Source of the DNA: Anagrus nilaparvatae
Taxonomy: Eukaryota > Arthropoda > Insecta > Hymenoptera > Mymaridae
DNA: 64,000 nt
Reading direction: 5' to 3'
Assembly: GCA_022575985.1 (NCBI GenBank)
Contig: JAKSXM010000007.1
Location: 9,798,501 to 9,862,500, forward strand
Below the pieces are notes generated by a model, which saw nothing but the letters and a program-made list of their open reading frames with translations, had not been told where the DNA came from and searched no databases. The position numbers and the translations under genes are program-made. Below are positions 36,501-47,184 of the stretch, one piece after another. Within the stretch, counting starts at the first letter, position 1. Every line of letters begins with the position of its first letter.

Positions 36501-37361
36501 GAGGTTATGACTATTCAGATATAATGGAAACACTATTTATAACATAAGGACTGAATACCACTTAGATTATATGTATAAATACCATAAAATTCTTGCTTGT
36601 TAATTCACACACAAAACTCACCAGCTTTATAGATTTTAAGTTTAACTTTTATGAATTTTTATTTAGAGGCACTGGTAACGCATGTTTATCATGCGACGCC
36701 ATCGTTAGAACTTCTCTTCAATTGAATAATTGTAATAAACTTCACTATGGAAAAAATTTTTTTACAATAGAAATAAACGTTTGAAGGAATTTATAATAAT
36801 ATTTGTGCTCTAAAAAATGAAATAAATGTAAAATATAAAAAAATACTAAAATGGCTATAAAAAATCAAGGACAAGACTTACGAGGATAAAAATCAAGCTG
36901 ATAACTTATTTACGATAGTTGAGGAAAAAATATTTTGTTACCGATTTAAAGACCCGACAATTAGTTTCACATGCAATTGAGGAATCGACTCATATACTTA
37001 TTTAAATAATATTGTGAATATAAAATTTAATCTTAACATTTGTTTCCTGCCCGCCTTCTTTTCCGGTACTACGTAAAAAGAAAAAAAAGTTTTAAAATAT
37101 CATAAGTAAGTATCTCTTGGTTATTACCTGGTTAATTAGTCATTAATTTTAATGATAATTATTATAATTCGCTAGTGCTATTTGTTTTTAGATAAATAAC
37201 ATTGATTTAACAGCTAATAAAAAAGAAGACTCAAAACGTCTATAAACAAAAAAACATTATTAAATTAGCTTTCATACCTTTTACAGCGTTTCTCGAACAT
37301 TACCAAAATACAATTTTTTAATAGTTCATTACAATAATAACAATCTTTTGTGTATATAATT
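36501..37361. other. Intergenic, nothing recognised
   Basis: AT-rich; the first part may still be LINE 5' UTR. No other feature supported. Confidence 0.4.
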
Positions 37362-37502
37362 AAAAAGGGAAACGATCATATAAAAAATTCCAATCGCACC
37401 AACGTAGTCTATAAAATATACTCTGCGGATTGTGAGGTGTCATATTATATTGGCGATACTAAACGTAGAATTTGTAAACGGATGGAGGGCCATAAAAAAG
37501 AC
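37362..37502 (+). pseudogene. Penelope-like GIY-YIG endonuclease remnant
   Basis: An open stretch encodes NRTNVVYKIYSADC followed by Y-Y-I-G-D-T-K-R-R-I and KRMEGHKKD. The order VVYKI - C - YIG-T-R - R-xx-H is characteristic of the GIY-YIG domain at the C-terminus of Penelope-like retroelements. The zinc-finger-like Cys after YKI is kept, and one Y is doubled before IG. No RT is found upstream, so this is a 5'-truncated fossil. Confidence 0.7.
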
Positions 37503-38414
37503 TTTTTTTTTCGTCTTCTCCTGGACTAACAAATTTCTTCTGTCTTTTTTATCTTTTAATTTTTAAAAAATTTTTGCAAATTTAGGAATTAATGCAATTT
37601 TTTACACTTTATCGGATTCTACTTTTTAACCTGATTTAAATGGAGTTTGAATCGCAAAAATGCGTTAAGAAATGAAGTCAGTATTAAGTTTTTTAAAAAG
37701 AAGACCTTTTTATGATCACCTCTTTATTTTTGCCAAATCCCGGTGGATTTTTGCAGTTCAAACTTTGTTTTGATCGGGTTGAAGAATGGATTAAATAAAT
37801 GCGATAAAATTCACCATTATTTTACTATTGCAAATTTTTTTTTTTTTATTTATTAGACATGTGTTAGAATTATTCATTTTTCCTGAGATTTTTTTTTTTT
37901 TTTAAACAAAGCGATTATAGCTGGTATAGCCAATAATGATCGCGACTGTACCTAATTTATTTCTATGAGAGTACTAATTTTAAAAAGTTCATTTATAGTC
38001 ATTTTTTGGATATGATACCGAATTTTTTCAAAATTTTTTTCTCAAAATTAAAAAAACAATTGATTAAAAAACCTGCAATATTTTTTTTTTTTTTTATGTA
38101 ATACCTCATTTAATTACATGAAAGTACTAATATCTGAAAATATTGTAACTGGTGATATTTCAGAATGTATGATTGCATGGTTGTAATCGTAAATATCAGT
38201 GGCATATTGATGTATTAAGCAAATTGTTTGAGGAACCTTAGTGCCAGCCAGTTGGCAGCGTATTTTTATACGCATGAAATCATTAGTTATATAACTTTAG
38301 AAACTCAATTTAATTACGAGAAAATTTTTTAATTAAGATAAATTTATTACGAGTAGTTCACTCATCATAATGACTCTTATTAAGATCTCCAAACTACAAA
38401 GCTGTTCATTATCT
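37503..38414. other. Intergenic, nothing recognised
   Basis: AT-rich with several long T runs (37836-37850, 37890-37903, 38080-38095). No feature supported. Confidence 0.45.
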
Positions 38415-38505
38415 TTAACACATTCGCTGCGGCAGGTCACGTGACTCCATTTGAAATACATGGGATCATGGGCGCATTTCGCCCATGCCGCAGCGAATGT
38501 GTTAA
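38415..38505. mobile_element. 91-bp MITE with 20-bp perfect TIRs and TTAA ends
   Basis: TTAACACATTCGCTGCGGCA at 38415-38434 is exactly inverted at 38486-38505. An inner pair GGGCGCATTTCGCCC forms a second small hairpin. TTAA at both ends fits a piggyBac-type target. The GC-rich termini stand out from the AT-rich context. Confidence 0.8.
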
Positions 38506-39112
38506 TGATTGGTAAACACAAATTTATCATAATAAATCTTCAAATTTTTTAACGTTCCTTACTTAAAATTTAATATTTCTTTGGGATTTTATTGATCAAT
38601 AATGGAACCAAATTTTTAATTATTTAATAGAAAACAATTTTTATTGCATCAACGTTTCGATTCCATTAAGTAATCCGTATCAAGATTCAAAAAATTTATT
38701 TTTTAAAACATAACCTCAAATTAACAATTGCTTTACATAATAAAATTTACATAAATTTTTAACTTTTTTTAACAATAAATTCATTAAATATTTTTTAATT
38801 TTTGTTTTTAATTTTACTTTCTTTTTGTGCTTGACTATTAAATTTAATTCATTTAACATTTATTTTGTAGTAAAAAATTTTAAATGAATTAAATTTAATA
38901 GTCACACACAAAAAGAAAGTAAAATTAAAAACAAAAATTAAAAAAATATTTAATGAGGAAGTCATTAAAGTCATTAAAATAACATTCTTAAATATTTAAT
39001 GAATTTATTCACTGTAAAAAATTGGTAAATTTACAAAAATTTAGTAAATTTTCGAAAAAATTCGCAATTTTTCGACAAAAATCGGAAATTTACTAATATT
39101 TGTAAATTTGCG

Positions 39113-41757
39113 AAAAAATAGTAAAGGGGGGGGTGAATATTCGGCGAAAACTGCTCTGGAGAGGAGCAACTTGAGATTCTCAGGAAATGGTGCTTTTATG
39201 GTGACAAAAAACCTCCCGAAGTCGGTTTTCAATTTTGATAACCGGTTTTGACGATATTGGCCAAAATTTGCTCCATTTAAATAACATTGGAAACGTGGTT
39301 TTTTGAAAATAGCGCGAAAATTTGGGGGGGCTACACTTTTCTAACATATACTAATCGACTCGAATATCAATTACCTTCAATCGCCATATGATAAATTGAG
39401 GGGCAATTCATGTGCTCATAATTTTTAAAGCTGTTTTCTGAGCGGAATTTTTAGTTTTTAATTTTTAAAAATTCATCACACCAAATAGAAACAATCGATT
39501 TGGACATGCAAGGTCTCAAAAATTTTGTCAAAGGGTCTACTTTTTTATGGTTAGTTTATTTTTGACTCACCTCTGCATAACATAACCTAAAATTGCAAAA
39601 AACGACGAACAACCTTAAAAAATGGCAGTTTTGCCATTAAAATTTTTTGAAAAAACAGAAAAAACTACACGCAAAATCACAATTTTTTAGAAAAAGATTT
39701 TCTTATTTTTTGCTTAAAATTACTGCTTTATCTACAGCGCAAAGTAAAAAATTTTCCTTTTTCTAACTTTGGGCTTACGCAGCTAAAAATTTTTAAATGG
39801 GACCCCCAATTTTTTTTTTCTAGAAGTTACACATTTTTCATGTACTATCACGTGAAAAAAGTTTTTTTTTGATTTGGGACATCCTAAACCTCCAAAACTT
39901 TAATTTTCGATAAAAATAAATGTTTTTTTTCGAGTTTTACTCCAGCCAAAATACGGGATTGGTTGTATTTTCACTGGCGAACACGAGATTTGCTCTATTA
40001 TAGGTTTTTTGAATCGCTAAAGATCAAAATCGGGGTTATTTCGTAAACAAAGTGGGGGCTTCACCCTTAAATTTGCAAAAACTACCCCCAATAGGGGGTT
40101 TTTTTAAACATATTTGCATTTTGAGCACTCAGATTTGCACCACACGGCTTTTGTGAGTCACTGATTAAGAATTTCGACTTCTTTTTCATAAATAATCAAT
40201 ATTTCACCCTTAAAACCCCTAAAATAGCTAAAACTACCTTTAAAAGGGGTATTTTTCCTTTTTTCGAATTTTTAGCATCCGGGATATGCCCATATAGGTT
40301 TTTTGTGTCGCTAATCAAGAATTTTGACTTCTTTTTCATTAATAATGAAGATTTCACCCCTAAACTGGCTAAAATTACCCTAAAAAATGCTTTTTTTGTA
40401 CTTTGAGCGTCCCGGATATGCCCATATAGGCTTTTTGGGTCGCTAATCACGAATTTTGACTCCTTTTTTGTGATTAAATATTAATAATTTATGAAAAAGA
40501 AGTTAAAATTCTTGACTTGTGACCCAAATAACCCATATGGGCATATCCTGGATTCTAAAATTACGAAAATAGTAAAAACACCCATTTTAGGGGTAGTTTT
40601 AGCTATTTTAGTGGTAGTTTTAGCTACTTTAAGGGTAAAATATTGATTATTTATGAAAAAGAAGTCGAAATTCTTAATCAGTGACTCACAAATACCGTAT
40701 GGTGCAAATCTAAGTGCTCAAAATGCAAATATGTTTTATTGGGGGTAGTTTTTGCAAATTTAAGGGTGAAGCCCCCACTTTGTTTACGAAATGACCCCGA
40801 TTTTGGTCTTTAGCGATCCAAAAAACCTATAATAGAGCAAATCTCGTGTTCGCCAGTAAAAATACAACCAAACCCGTATTTTGGCTGGAGTAAAACTCGA
40901 AAAAAAACATTTATTTTTAACGAAAATTAAAGTTTTGGAGTTTAGGATGTCCCAAATCAAAAAAAACTTTTTTCACGTGAAAGTACATGAAAAATGTGTA
41001 ACTTCTAGAAAAAAAAAATTGGGGGTCCCATTTAAAAATTTTTAGCTGCATAAGCCCAAAGTTAGAAAGAGGAAGATTTTTTACTTTGCGCTGTCGATAA
41101 AGCAGTAATTTTTAGCAAAAAATAGAAAAAACTTTTTCTAAAAAATTGTGATTTTGCATGTAGTTTTTTCCTGTTTTTTTAAAACATTTATATCTACTGT
41201 TCATAAAAAAATTTTAATGGAAAAACTGCCATTTTTTAAGGTTTTTCGTCGTTTTTTGCAATTTTAGGTTATGTTATGCATAGGTGAGTCAAAAATAAAC
41301 TAACCACAAAAAAGTACACCCTTTGACAAAATTTGTGAGACCTTGCACGTCCAAATCGGTTGTTTCTATTTGGCGTGATGAATTTTTAAAAATTAAAAAC
41401 TAAAAATTCCGCTCAGAAAACAGCTTTAAAAAGTATGAGCACACGAATTGCCCCTCAATTTATCACATGGAGATTGAAGATAATTGATATTCGAGTCGAT
41501 TAGTATATGTTAGAAAAGTGTAACCCCCCCAAATTTCGCGCTATTTTCAAAAAACCACGTTTCCAATGTTATTTAAATGGAGCACATTTTGGCCAATATC
41601 GTCAAAACCGGTTATCAAAATTAAAAACCGACTTCGGGAGGTTTTGTGTAACCAAAAAAGCACCATTTCCTGAGAATCTCAAGTCGATCCTCTCCAGAGC
41701 AGATTTCGCCGAATATTCACCCCCCCCCCCCCTTTACGATTTACTATTTTTTTACTA
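39113..41757. repeat. Palindrome A within the complex
   Basis: Arms of about 1.3 kb mirrored around about 40470. Left GAATATTCGGCGAAAACTGC pairs with the inverse at the right (GCCGAATATTC near 41710). Both contain AAAACCGGTTATCAAAATT-type sequence and end in G- or C-runs. Within each arm a unit of about 160-190 bp (CCCATATAGG, then GACTTCTTTTTCAT) is duplicated. Short open frames here (84-89 codons) are mirror artefacts. Confidence 0.8.
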
Positions 41758-41937
41758 CAAAATAAATGTTAAATGAATTAAATTTATAATACAAATTATT
41801 TTTCTAAACAATAGAAGCATGAAAAATTTTAACATTTATTTTGTAGTAAAAAATGTTAAATGAATTAAATTTAATAGTCCCACACAAAAAGAAAGTAAAA
41901 TTAAAAACAAAAATTAAAAAATATTTAATGAATTTAT

Positions 41938-44900
41938 TCACTGTAAAAAATAACTTCGGTGATTTCACGACAAAATTGGTAAATTTACAAAAATTTAGTA
42001 AATTTGCGAAAAAATAGTAAATTTACGATTTACTTTTTCGTAAACTTTCGACAAAATCGTTAATTTACAACTAAGTCGTAATTTTACGATTTTCGTCGAA
42101 AAATTGCGAATTTTAATCGAAAATTTGCCATAAACTGTTGTGAAATTACAAGATATATTTTTGCGCATAAAAACGCATAGTAATGTCCACATTACCCTTT
42201 TTTTACATAATTATAAACATTTTTTATTCTTGAATTATTAATAATTATACCGTATTGGAGCCAATTTTCGAAAGTATTGGCTTTCGATCAAATACACACA
42301 AATTAGCTTTTATATAAAAAAGTATGCATCATTTATCTAAAACCGAGTTTTATTATGAAACTATAAGCCCTAAGGAACTTATTTCTACCTTTCCGATGTT
42401 AAAAAACAATTTAAATTAATAAAAAAAACAAGAAAAATGTTCTCTTGTACAACCTTTCTCATCGTTTTCACAAAATCTCGTGTGTTATTAAAATCGAGTT
42501 TTAGGGATACCTACTCTATGCCGAATACTAAAAATGATTTTAATTACGTTGTGATGCTTTAATAAATCAAGGGAAAGGGTTATATTCACTTATTTATTGC
42601 AAATTTATTTTAAATAGGTATATCGATAATCGATTCCAAACTTTTTTACACAAAACAGGTTTTCGATATTTTTAATAATATTACACTTTTTTTAATTTAA
42701 ACGATATTTATTTAATAATAATACATTAAATTTGTCATAATTACATTATTTAAACTATATTTTATAATAATTAGTAGAATATTTAATAAACTAACACACA
42801 TAAACACAATTTAAAGTACTTATATACTTATGTATCACTTTGTTTATAACACAATAAATGCTCGTAAATGCTTTGATTTTAATATAAAATACGTACACAC
42901 GCTTTGAAATGAAAAAAATCCTTTATTTTAATATTAAAAATACATAAAAACTATATTCTAACACTTATTTCATATTATTTATGTCATTTTTACCTTTGAA
43001 TACACAAATAATTAAAAAGGTAAATAAACGCGTGCACTTTTCACTCATCGCGCGCAAACTGAATATAGGTTATTGACACTGTATACGGCACGTCTATTTT
43101 AATTTATTGTGTTCTTAAATCATTATATCAACTATATTATTTTTTTTTTAATTAATAATAAAAAACAAATTTTAATAAATAAATATTTAAAATACTTAAT
43201 TATACAAGTGTGTAGTTTATCTCTATTTTGCTATATTTTATTGTAAAAATAGGTATACTAATAAAAAAAGAAAAAAATCGAGAGAAAGAGGAAGAAGAAA
43301 GAGGTATAGGTATACCTATAATAATAAAATATGAATTTCTAATAAAACGCGCGTGATTTAAACTTTTATTTAGCAATTTTTCAATGATCGAAAATTAAAT
43401 TGATCAAAACTGATACTATTATCAAAAACAGAATTCGCATGATCTAAATTACCTAACCTTTTACACATATAATAAATGTAAATTATTAATTATCTATCAA
43501 TAAATTTGATAATTTTTTTATTGGGATAATAAAATATAGGGTTTCTGTAATCAAATAGAACAATATTTAACACCAATTATCAATTTCAAATTATATTTTT
43601 GAAGCAAAAAGGTACAGATATGTGTAAAAACGTGACTTTTGAACGAAAACCGGCTCCTATACGGTATGTGCATTTCAATGAGAAAATACGTTTTATGAGT
43701 ACCAAAAATGAAAAAAAGAAATTAACGAGGCCGCGACCACCTTCTTTTTCTGGTAGTTTGGACCCTATAGAATGCAAAAAAAAAAACGTGAACATGAAAT
43801 CGGCCCTGGATGCTAAAAAGATTTTGCCACTTTTAAATGAAAACCCATATTTTTCGTATCTGAGCTACCCCAAATTTTCAAAATAACCTTTTAGGTAAAT
43901 AAAATTAAAAAAAAATAGATGAAAAAATCTAATTACCAGGGAAAAACCACTCTAGAAGAAAAAAAATCTTTTCTTTCTACGACGAAATTTAGCCAAGTTA
44001 TCCTCAATTTAAGATTTTAGTCAAATTTGTCTAAAAAAAGATTGAAGCCCTTTATTGAAAAAAGCCCACGGCTAGCTTGAAAGATCGGATTATACAAGAG
44101 TCGGGCACTTCGGATTAAAATATATGGAAAAAGTTTTCCTTATTTTGCTTCACAATTTTAGTTTAAATTAAAAAAAACTTTTCTCTTTGGGGTGGTGCTT
44201 GGTCAAACTAAAATTGTGAAGCAAAATAAGGAAAACCGCTACTAAATGGCTCTTTCCATAAATTTTAAATGAGAGACATATTAATAAATATCTCGAAGAG
44301 GATGATTGATTTTGAAAAACGAGTTTGATCATGTTTCTGGGGAACAAAAAAGCAACCATTCCTGAAATTTTGGCTTATTTTCAACTCCCCCGAGAGACAC
44401 GCTTTATCAAATAACTCGAAAGAAGCTAGATGAAAGTCGAAAGATTTAAATCCAAAAAAGTACGACCTTCTTATAGGTTGAAAACTCAATTTTCGCTATA
44501 AAATCCAAAGTGCTCGACTTTTGTATAATTCGATCTTTCAGGCTAGCCGTGGGCTTTTTTCAATAAGGAGCTTCAATCTTTTTTTAGACAAATTTGAGTA
44601 AAATCTTAAATTGTAAAATCTTATTTTAAAAATTTAAGGTAGCTCAGATACGAAAAACACGGGTTTTCACATAAAAGTGACAAAATCTTTTTGCATCCAT
44701 GGCCGATTTCATGTTCACGTTTTTTTTTGCATTCTATAGGGTCCAAACTACCAGAAAATCAAGGTGGTCGCGGCCTCCTCAATTTTTTTTTTCATTTTTG
44801 GTACTCATAAAACGTATTTTCTCGTAGAAATGCACATATAATTATTAATATTTCAAGAATAAAAAATGTTTTCGATTATGTAAAAAAAGGGTAATTTGGA

Positions 44901-45204
44901 CATTACTATGCGTTTTTAGGGGCAAAAATATATCTTGTAATTTTACAATAGTTTATGGCAAATTTTCATTAAAATTCGCAATTTATCGACGAAAATCGTA
45001 AAATTACGACTTAGTTGTAAATTAACGATTTTGTCAAAAATTTACGAAAAAATAAATCGTAAATTTACTATTTTTTCGCAAATTTACAAATATTAGTAAA
45101 TTTCCGATTTTTTTCGAAAAATTGCGAATTTTTTCGAAAATTTACTAAATTTTCGTAAATTTACCAATTTTGTCGTAAAATCACCGGAGTTGTTTTTTAC
45201 AGTG
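41938..45204. mobile_element. CACTG-ended foldback element with inner palindrome
   Basis: Begins CACTGTAAAAAATAACTT and ends GTTGTTTTTTACAGTG. Terminal arms of about 310-370 bp are packed with GTAAATTTAC, ACGATTT and TTTTCGTCG-like palindromic units. The interior from about 42260 to 43600 is unique AT-rich DNA; a further inverted pair spans about 43610-44840 (AAACGTATTTTCTC-type mirrored blocks, innermost TTTTGCTTCACAATTTTAG at about 44148 and 44212). No ORF above about 95 codons, so it would be non-autonomous. Confidence 0.75.
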
Positions 45205-45417
45205 TTGTTAAAAAAAGTTAAAAATTTATGTAAATGTTATTATGTTAAGGAATTGTTAATTTGAGGTTATGTTTTAAAAAATAAATTTTTTGAATCTTGA
45301 TAAGGATTACTTGTAATCGAAACGTTGATACAATAAAAATTGTTTTTTATTAAATAATTAAAAATTTGGTTCCATTATTGATCAATAAAATCCCAAAGAA
45401 ATACACAAATTTATCAG

Positions 45418-45759
45418 TTTGTTTAACTCCGCCTTAATAAAAATCTCGTAAAAATTGACGTATCATAAAGGTAATAGATAAAGATTAACATGAAAGACCC
45501 AGAGAATTTAGTTTACGTGTTGAATAAACTTCTAAGAGAATTCCTTGATTAAATTTTAGCAGAATACAAATATACTATTTCGAAAAAATTTTCTTATCTA
45601 ATTTTTTGCTCTCTTATTGTCTTTTCAGAGAGAAAACTAAAAAAATGAAATTGTAATAAATTTATTGTTTTAAAATTTGAATTAAAAAATTATCGACAGC
45701 TTAAGTAGTTTTCCGGTTTTTTTTGGATTTTCCTTTATTATTATTAAAATATATTTATA
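45418..45759. other. Intergenic, nothing recognised
   Basis: AT-rich with no supported feature. Confidence 0.4.
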
Positions 45760-45981
45760 AAATTTTATCTTTTTAATACAAAGTTGTAATAATTTGAATT
45801 ATTTACAATCCATTTTATCCTTAATAATTATTCATTCCTTATCAATAAAAGTAACAAAAATTATTTCCTTGTATTATGAAAAAATAAAATAATATTTTTC
45901 TTACATTATATTAATTTAGTTGTTAATTTCATTTTTATAAAAAAAAATATGTGTGTTTTATTAAAAATGAAATTCTTATAT
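45760..45981 (+). pseudogene. Decayed copy of the Kazal gene promoter and start
   Basis: This block aligns over about 220 bp with 46956-47199, the 5' flank and first codons of the Kazal gene: AATTTTATCTTTTTAATA.AAAGTTGTAAT at the left end and ATGAAATTCTTATAT at the right end. After the shared five codons the frame closes 8 codons later. It is a partial tandem duplication that lost the coding part. Confidence 0.65.
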
Positions 45982-46955
45982 GCTGCCAAAATTTTTTTTG
46001 TCTTTTAAATGGTTGCAAATGACATAAAACCTAAAGAAAACTTAAAAAAAAAATTTTGTTTTTTGGTCCAAAAACTTTTTTTTAAGTCCCACCATACCAC
46101 GCTATTTTTTAATGCGTGAAACTTATTTTTTTTTAATTTCTTAACATTTCAACATATTTTCAATCATTTTAAACAAAAAACAAAATTCCGGCTGCTCCAA
46201 CCAGAATTTTTTTTCAGTGTACATGCAGAATAATATTAACTAATGTAACCCATAACTGACTTAAAATACTATAATTTTCAACTTAATCAATAATTTCAAT
46301 AATCAATTAATAAAAAAAAAAAAAAAATTTCTACTTAAGCATGACTGTATTCTTCAATTTGTTCTATTTATTTTATAAAACCAGTAAATAGATGTTTCTT
46401 ATTCTTGAAACCTCAGAAAGGAAGCATTATAAAAATTTTTATGAATTACAGACTTGTTCTTATCAGCTCATATTTTGTATTTAAGAAAATATTATTTTTG
46501 AAATATTTGGTAAAATTAGTTGTACCAACGGAAAAATTAGGATAAATTAGGTAAAGGGGTTCAAAATAGAGTTGTAAAATAATAGTATATTTACGGCTCG
46601 TAGCCAGAAAAAAAATATGGCCCAGATCACACGTCGAAGATAATTTATGTGACATTTGGGCCATTCTTTATATTATATATATTTTTCTTATAACTTTTGG
46701 CTGCAAAAATAAAGGCGAAGCCAAACAGTTTCATAGAAGTAAGTAGAAAAATTAATAACAAATTTACACAGGATAATAAAAAATAGATGTGACTCTTATG
46801 GATTTAGAAGAAAGAAGATTTCAAAATTTAAGATTTTTGGATGACATTTATGAATGGTTCATTTAATATTAGATGATAATATTAATTTTATATTAAATGG
46901 TTCATGTAAGGGTTCCTTAGTAACTAATTCCTTGTTATCATTAAAAGTTATTTTT
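45982..46955. other. Intergenic between the two Kazal-type starts
   Basis: AT-rich, no gene. At 46617-46668 a short inverted pair (GGCCCAGATCACACG and CATTTGGGCC) is related to the dispersed repeat at 26905 and 53348. Confidence 0.45.
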
Positions 46956-47184
46956 AAATTTTATCTTTTTAATATAAAGTTGTAATTACTTGAGTTTATA
47001 TGTAAAGTGAAATTCATTTTTGTAATAAATATTCATTACTTATCAACAAAAGTAAAAGAAATTTTTTCCTTGTTTTATGAAAATATAGTTAAGTCTTTCC
47101 TACATGATATTAATTTAGTTCTTAAAGTTACTTCAAGACAGCAGAAAATTTTGTTTATTTAAAACAAATTGTAATTTAATAATA

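Larger units (their letters stand above)
38516..45417. mobile_element. Nested foldback complex, about 6.9 kb
   Basis: Outer inverted arms are 38574-38810 (starting 'atttctttgggattttatt') and 45205-45403 (ending 'ataaaatcccaaagaaat'). Inside lie a second palindrome (39113-41757) and a CACTG-ended palindrome (41938-45204), itself containing a third (about 43610-44840). The right outer arm is interrupted exactly by the CACTG element: sequence left of 41938 (ATGAATTTATT) and right of 45204 (TTGTTAAAAAAAG) joins to give the uninterrupted inverse of 38755-38800. The 14-mer ACACAAATTTATCA occurs just outside both sides (38516-38529 and 45404-45417). No transposase was found. Confidence 0.75.

Noticed and set aside
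43586..44489. Several 60-95 codon frames on both strands inside the palindrome complex
   Set aside because: Mirror-image frames in inverted repeats with no recognisable domain.
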